64,000 nucleotides of DNA from the NCBI GenBank assembly GCA_032207245.1, contig CM063502.1, forward strand, positions 68,561,616 to 68,625,615. The letters run 5' to 3'. A program made the position numbers and the translations under genes. The notes under the pieces are model-generated. The model was not told the origin of the DNA. It ran no database searches and worked only from the letters and a program-made list of their open reading frames with translations. Source of the DNA: Pardosa pseudoannulata (taxonomy: Eukaryota > Arthropoda > Arachnida > Araneae > Lycosidae). Below are positions 62,922-64,000 of this stretch, piece after piece (position 1 is the stretch's first letter; each line of letters begins with the position of its first letter).

Positions 62922-63758
62922 TAATAGACTAACATATAGCCTGTCTTATGACGGGATCAGTAAATTTTTTAATTTTCCAGAATTGTAAAGTACCCTATAA
63001 GGCAGACAAAAAAATGGCTTGTTTTTTTGGCTTATCTGGTACACGCTCAATAATTTGTTTATCTTCATACTCCTCTAAAGTCTCCTGATACTGTGAATGC
63101 AGTTTATAATCACGTTGAATTCATTCAGACAGATAATTCAAAGTTTACTTAGCTACGTCGAAATTATCGCTCAGTTCTCCCTAATTTTTTTGCCTCAGTA
63201 ATTATGGAAGTAAAGGAATGAAACTATCATTTCTACTACACCCTGGAGGTAGTCATACACAATGGAGATAGACAGAATTTGTTGCTAATACCTGTAATAA
63301 AATTTTCATTGCAAAAAAAAAAAATAATCGATGATTAAACTTAAAATTATCACATATGTACCTAATCTATTATTTAAGCCAAGTATAAAAGAAAATTATT
63401 TACATAACATCTGAGTTCAGTGTTAAAACGTATGAAAATAATGCAGCCGATATTTAAATAATTTAAAATAAGAAATGATTAAATGTGATGGTTAAATGAA
63501 TGACGTTATAATGCTAGAAAAAAATGTTATTTCTACCTATTTATTATGTGACAAAATGATATATTTAATCACCTGCTCTTAACCGGGGAAAGTAGGGCTT
63601 AAAATAATGGCATTAAACGATAGAAAAGAGGGGAAGGGGAGGATTTCGAGTGTTGCTAATCCTAACTTATCAAGAATCCAATATGTATGCCTCTATCCAT
63701 ACCAGGTACAACCGCTTCTTAAATTGGAGGACAGACGGACCGATAACTTAGGCTATTA
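62922..63758. mobile_element. non-autonomous DNA transposon, copy with empty SINE site
   Basis: An 837-bp relative of 47481-48498 with the better terminal inverted repeats: TAATAGACTAACATATAGCC against TAATAGCCTAAGTTATCGG. At 63369-63378 it has a single ATTATTTAAG where the other copy holds a SINE between two copies of that decamer. An extra GTCATACACAATGGAG segment and a changed stretch near 63.55 kb separate the two copies. No transposase frame. Confidence 0.78.
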
Positions 63759-64000
63759 TTATACAGGGGATTATATTAAATCATAGAAAGTATCGTTTGT
63801 GGTTTACAATGTTTGGGAATATTTGTAAATTTAACTAACTCTTAATTTTACTTTTTATTTTATAATGAATGAAATAACCACTGAGTCATTCCATTCAAGT
63901 GAATTGAGTCGGTTAAAAAAAAAGGTTAATAAAGGGTATAAAATGATATAATAAATTTCGAAAATTTAGTAAACTTTAAACCTTTCGTATATTACCCATA
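63759..64000. other. unassigned sequence at the window edge
   Basis: Nothing recognised. Confidence 0.35.

Overview
This 64 kb window is non-coding, AT-rich eukaryotic DNA from a large, repeat-loaded genome. I could not place one complete, confidently functional host gene in it. Nearly all open frames of 60-100 codons are chance runs in AT-rich DNA, microsatellite runs (Ile-Tyr runs from TA repeats) or readings through interspersed repeats. The mix of TA-flanked Tc1-like elements, TTAA-flanked elements, hAT-like elements with 8-bp duplications, a Helitron, Gypsy-type LTR remnants, tRNA-derived SINEs and very long TA microsatellites fits an arthropod. A spider or other arachnid is my best guess, inferred from the look of the families and not proven.

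Layout. 0.25-1.65 kb: ~200-bp minisatellite with a SINE-A insertion. 2.6-3.4 kb: hAT-like element with a perfect 8-bp duplication. 4.15-5.1 kb: TTAA element, minus copy. 6.65-8.16 kb: Tc1 element with perfect ends but a broken transposase. 9.6-10.75 kb: tandem duplication. 11.8-12.3 kb: Gypsy gag relic beside an oppositely oriented LTR end with primer binding site. 13.3-14.0 kb: probable LTR debris. 18.3-19.6 kb: second Tc1 transposase relic and a probable solo LTR. 17-23 kb: five long TA tracts. 25.0-25.26 kb: twin palindromic elements. 26.5-30.2 kb: SINE cluster with a nested insertion and an unexplained GC-rich 79-codon frame. 30.6-34.2 kb: decayed minisatellites. 34.4 kb: 90-bp TTAA MITE. 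35.06-35.72 kb: non-autonomous Helitron. 37.5-42.5 kb: satellite-like array of mixed ~400/540-bp units. 43.65-44.75 kb: ten ~110-bp units. 47.5-48.5 and 62.9-63.8 kb: two copies of one element, one holding a SINE and the other the matching empty site. 49.5-54.4 kb: tandemly multiplied exon-like unit with one open copy, split by a 2.5 kb TTAA insertion. 55.3-55.9 kb: tandem tRNA-like SINE-C pair. 57-58 kb: hAT-like remnant and a perfect hairpin.

The most informative places are the exon-like array at 49.5-54.4 kb with its TTAA insertion, the filled/empty SINE pair, the twin palindromic MITEs, and the Helitron carrying a tRNA-like segment. All mobile elements here look non-autonomous or dead. 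There is no operon, bacterial gene, CRISPR array or virus-like gene set.
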